Shown here: piece after piece, positions 7,844-10,325 of the stretch
How positions within the stretch are numbered: position 1 is the stretch's first letter
How the letters are laid out: each line of letters opens with the position of its first letter
Assembly: GCA_004335635.1 (NCBI GenBank)
Contig: QAXH01005554.1
Span: 1,671 to 11,995 of the forward strand
Length of the DNA stretch: 10,325 bases
Source: Chloromonas sp. AAM2
Lineage: Eukaryota > Chlorophyta > Chlorophyceae > Chlamydomonadales > Chlamydomonadaceae
Direction of reading: 5' to 3'
Position numbers and translations under genes: made by a program
The notes under the pieces: model-generated
What the model was told of the DNA's origin: nothing
The model's input: only the letters and a program-made list of their open reading frames with translations
Database searches by the model: none

Positions 7844-7921
7844 CTGCGACCCTGCAGCCAGGCACTTCACAGACTGAGCCATGAGCAGACGCGCTGCCTC
7901 GATGCTGCTGCCTCGTGCCAT
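7844..7921 (-). CDS. Candidate first exon of unit B with start ATG
   Basis: An ATG at 7921-7919 opens 26 codons, with an N-terminus MARGSSIEAARLLMAQ followed by SVKCLAAGSQ, ending at donor TCGCAG|GTGTCA in phase 0. The segment looks like an amphipathic helix. A strong donor-like word CCAG|GTAAGC sits about 10 bases upstream of the ATG on the same strand. That leaves an alternative in which the upstream block 8000-7931 is the exon and this one is intronic. Confidence 0.3.
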
Positions 7922-8998
7922 GTGTGCTTACCTGGGCTGGGCTGGCCTGGGCTGAGTATGGTGAATCTTGGCTTGCATGTTGATGAAAGGCAGAACCTGC
8001 ACAAGCGTGCAACTGGAGGCAGTTTAGTCATTGCAATGTCTAGCCAGCATTTGACGAGACCTACCCGGATGGTGATCCAAAATCGCAGTAGCCTGAACCC
8101 GCAGATACCTACACGTCGCCGTGTAATTATTTCCGGTCCTGACTAAGCGTAAAAGTAAGCTAACTAACTAAGCGAAGGGTCGCGAAGGAAAATAAAGTGA
8201 GAGGCGGCACGGGGCGGGACACCACGAGCCCAACCGCCTCCCCCCACGTGCAAAGGCTGCGCATGACCGAACAGGCTTGTTCGCATCGCAAAGGGATGCA
8301 TTAGCACCACAACGATGTCTTCAGACGCCGCGCTGGTACGGGGTCTGGGAACCAGCCAACTTTGGGCCTGCACGCACATTGCCACGCAAGAGGAACACAG
8401 ACCAGACCAATAGTATCTCGGCAACGCTACGGCGCAATCGTGGGTGCTTTCCGCTCGGACGTCGGACCTAACCCTAGAGGGGACCTGGCTGCAATGTACA
8501 GCGCGGGAATCTGTGCAAGTTCAAGAAATGGCAAGGGGGGGACGCAAAATTCATGCATGTGAGTAGTCAGGGAGCAGAGTGGACACCAGGCTGGTTGCAT
8601 GCAGGCAGGCCGCATGGCTGGAGAGCAGATTATCATGCATGGCAAGCTCAAACGCCATGCAGCTTACAGCAACTCTCCAGCCTTCAAATGAAGGGTCAGT
8701 GAGGCATGCATTTTCAACTGTGGTGGTGCGCCGTGTTTCAGCCACCGTCAGACTGTCGTAACATACACATGGGCAGGAGTACACTGTCATAGCCCTGTGG
8801 TGCTCGCGTGCATGCAGTGTGCTTCGTCACCAGCTATTCGTCTATATATATGGCTCTACATTCATCTTCGTCAACCTGACAGCCTATCTCAACTGCTCCT
8901 CTGCTCGTCTATCGGATTACAAAAATCGATGGGCAGGTAGGCTGGCAGCGGCGCTGTGGGGTCAAACATCCTGTCAGTGTTGTTGGGGCCAGGAAGCA
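7922..8998. other. Intergenic or promoter-like stretch, no supported gene
   Basis: This stretch separates units B and C. The minus strand has weak exon-like fragments (8000-7931 ending at a GTAAGC donor). The plus strand is open from 7922 to 8146 and from 8277 to 8562, but neither has a family I can recognise. A plus-strand ATG at 8315 has a reasonable context but reaches a stop after about 32 codons. TGCATGC words cluster between 8550 and 8820. A TATA-like run (tctatatata) is at 8841. I can assign no function. Confidence 0.35.
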
Positions 8999-9171
8999 CA
9001 TGTGGGTGATTGATAGTGCGGCTGGGAAGCGATAGGTTGGTGATGCTGGGGTCGGGAGGCACAGGTGTGTGGGAGATCCTGGGCCCAGGTAGCGTAGGTG
9101 CCTGGGTGATGCTGGGGCTGGGGCGCGTAGGTGTGTGAGCGTTGCTGGGGCCGGGAGGCGTAGGTGCCTGG
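8999..9171. repeat. 33-bp minisatellite, about five degenerate units
   Basis: Units of 33 bases ending in a gcgtag-like word occupy 9032-9064, 9065-9097, 9098-9130 and 9131-9163. A more decayed copy lies before them and eight bases of another after. Because 33 is a multiple of three, the minus strand stays open across it and reads as an 11-residue proline-rich repeat (for example APTPPGPSNAH). No splice or start evidence ties that reading to a gene. Confidence 0.85.
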
Positions 9172-9354
9172 CAGTCGCCGGAGGCTGGCCGTCTGGCTTG
9201 GCTTTGGGACAAGGTCAGCCGTTTCACAGCTGAGCCAGTGCACAGGGATCTTACCCCACCAGGCAGTCGCCGGTGGCCGTCTGGTTGTTGGCTTTGGGGC
9301 AAGGTTGGTCCGTCCACTCCTAAGCTATCGCACGGGGACCTTACCCCACGGCCA
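9171..9354. repeat. Imperfect direct duplication, unit about 92 bp
   Basis: The segments 9171-9262 and 9263-9354 both begin gcagtcgccgg, share ctttgg and caaggt in the middle, and end with a g-a-(t/c)-c-ttaccccac block. Internal substitutions and a two-base length difference show that it is not recent. It directly abuts the 33-bp minisatellite and lies just downstream of the stop of unit C. Confidence 0.8.
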
Positions 9355-9405
9355 AGCAACATCAGCGCAAAAGAAACATGGAGAATAGCTGAAGGATGTG
9401 AAGCC

Positions 9406-10312
9406 TCAGGTCGCGGACAATTGTGGCTGCTGCACGCGGTTGGCGAGCGCCAACCACTCTTGTGCAAATGAGCTTCCGTTCATCATCAGATAAGGGTCCA
9501 AGCTGCAAGCCCAGTCAGCAATGCTGGGCAAGCTTGGAAGTGGCAGGGAGGGCGCCTTGTAGGCATCACTGTTGTGAATGAGTCTGGCCTGTTGTCAATC
9601 AACTGGGAGTTCTCATCATAGAACAGGTACACCAGCACCTTGTCACCAAGAGTCCATGTTCCGTACGGAGCACGGAGATATGTGGCCGTCCAGTCTCTTG
9701 CAATCAGCCACCGCGCCTTCTTGTCAAGGTTTGCACTGCCACCGTCAGCGCCTGTGTATTTTCCAGTCGGATTGATACGAATGAACAGAACGCGAGTTAA
9801 AACCTACGTCATTCTTTTTGCGCTCTGACTCCAGTGTGTAGGCCCCTCCTCCATGCGACATGTTGTCGATCTCAAGGACAATCAGTGCCTTTCCAAGAGA
9901 TGATGATGCAACTACAACGTAGTCCGCATCATTACTGCTCTAAACTGACATCAATCAGCTTGACACTGTCCCAAGGCACAACCCCCTTCACTGGAGCAAG
10001 GCCTTTGGTCAGGAAGTGGGTGTTGCCTTGCCTGTCCGTCTCGTTCTCAATCACCAGCGTGCGACAATTCGAGTGCTTCTTACCACACCTGGACTGTTTG
10101 GACGTTGCATCCGTTGTGTTGGTTGTCCTTCGACAGCGGCACCAGTCACAGGAAAGGCGGGCCCCGCCGATCGTGCAGACCACGAGCTTAAGGGAACCCT
10201 TCTCAATGCAACCGTCGCACTGGACCAGCTTCTTCAAGGCCGAGCCTGCTTTGACCCTGCCTCCAGGGATGGTAAACATGCCAGCCAAGTCAAGCTTGGT
10301 GCAGGGGCTGTA
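9406..10312 (-). pseudogene. Frame-disrupted gene: Cys-rich N-terminus plus endonuclease-like domain (unit C)
   Basis: Coding sense is continuous on the minus strand but moves through frames. The first frame (10312-9935) carries paired cysteines: CDGC at about 10219-10208, C at 10177, CDWCRC at about 10150-10133, and two more near 10087 and 10066, suggesting a zinc-binding region. The second (9936 to about 9790) has VLEIDNMSH at about 9879-9853, then YTLESERKKND. The third (about 9788 to 9580) has LFIRINPTGKY and VLVYLFYD. The second frame then returns for NSDAYKAPSLPLPSL and ends at TGA 9408-9406. The order ExD..H, Y..E..R..D, FIRxNP, YLFYD matches a restriction-endonuclease-like family known from giant viruses, phages and algae; the assignment is from memory of the family pattern. 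About 300 residues in all. The true start is unclear: ATG at 10279, or an upstream exon beyond the window. Confidence 0.6.
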
Positions 10313-10325
10313 TTACAGCACGCCC

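Noticed and set aside
8466..8480. Telomere-like word cctaaccctag
   Set aside because: Only one and a half units are present, with no array; chance occurrence.
8277..8562. Possible plus-strand gene starting at ATG 8315 or in the frame ending at 8562
   Set aside because: The ATG frame stops after about 32 codons. The other frame ends close to a donor-like GTGAGT word, but has no acceptor, partner exon or recognisable protein.
8889..9467. Minus-strand open frame of 192 codons with a proline-rich middle
   Set aside because: The frame is kept open mainly by a 33-bp repeat, and its start overlaps the end of unit C in a different frame. Kept as a finding rather than called as a gene.

Overview
The window looks like nuclear DNA of a green alga, probably of the Chlamydomonadales/Volvocales type. 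It has moderate to high GC and is mostly non-coding. The best coding blocks are short and scattered, and many are bordered by acceptors ending in tgcag and donors such as gtgagt, gtgagc and gtgcgc. Minisatellites and the palindrome TGCATGC are common. There is no bacterial-style gene packing, no rRNA or tRNA gene that I can recognise, and no CRISPR array. Every block with convincing coding character lies on the minus strand, so transcription would run from high to low coordinates.

Three minus-strand units can be supported. Unit C (about 10312 to 9406, possibly continuing beyond the right edge) encodes a cysteine-rich N-terminal part followed by a domain resembling the restriction-endonuclease-like proteins common in giant viruses, phages and some algae. 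Its coding sense is spread over three reading frames, so it is either a decaying gene or carries uncorrected single-base indels. Unit B (about 7921 to 2413) is a candidate gene of up to nine exons. The exons at 7348-7130, 5256-4796 and 4053-3816 join with matching phases; the terminal exons are less certain. I do not recognise its family. Unit A (about 2347 to 1087) has two plausible exons of an unknown protein and may be either a separate gene or the 3' part of unit B.

The rest is intron, intergenic DNA and repeats. From right to left these are: a roughly 92-bp duplication and a 33-bp proline-coding minisatellite (8999-9354); a 19-bp minisatellite of seven near-identical units (6820-6952) inside the large intron of unit B; a 22-bp tandem duplication (6279-6322); a perfect 12-bp hairpin (5728-5758); a 17-bp perfect inverted repeat (4270-4335) next to an AT-only microsatellite (4081-4167) in another intron; and small degenerate repeats at 1676-1762 and 2085-2130. 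Positions 1-1086 hold no gene I can support.

All exon calls rest on reading frames, splice-like motifs and phase agreement read by eye. No homology search was possible.
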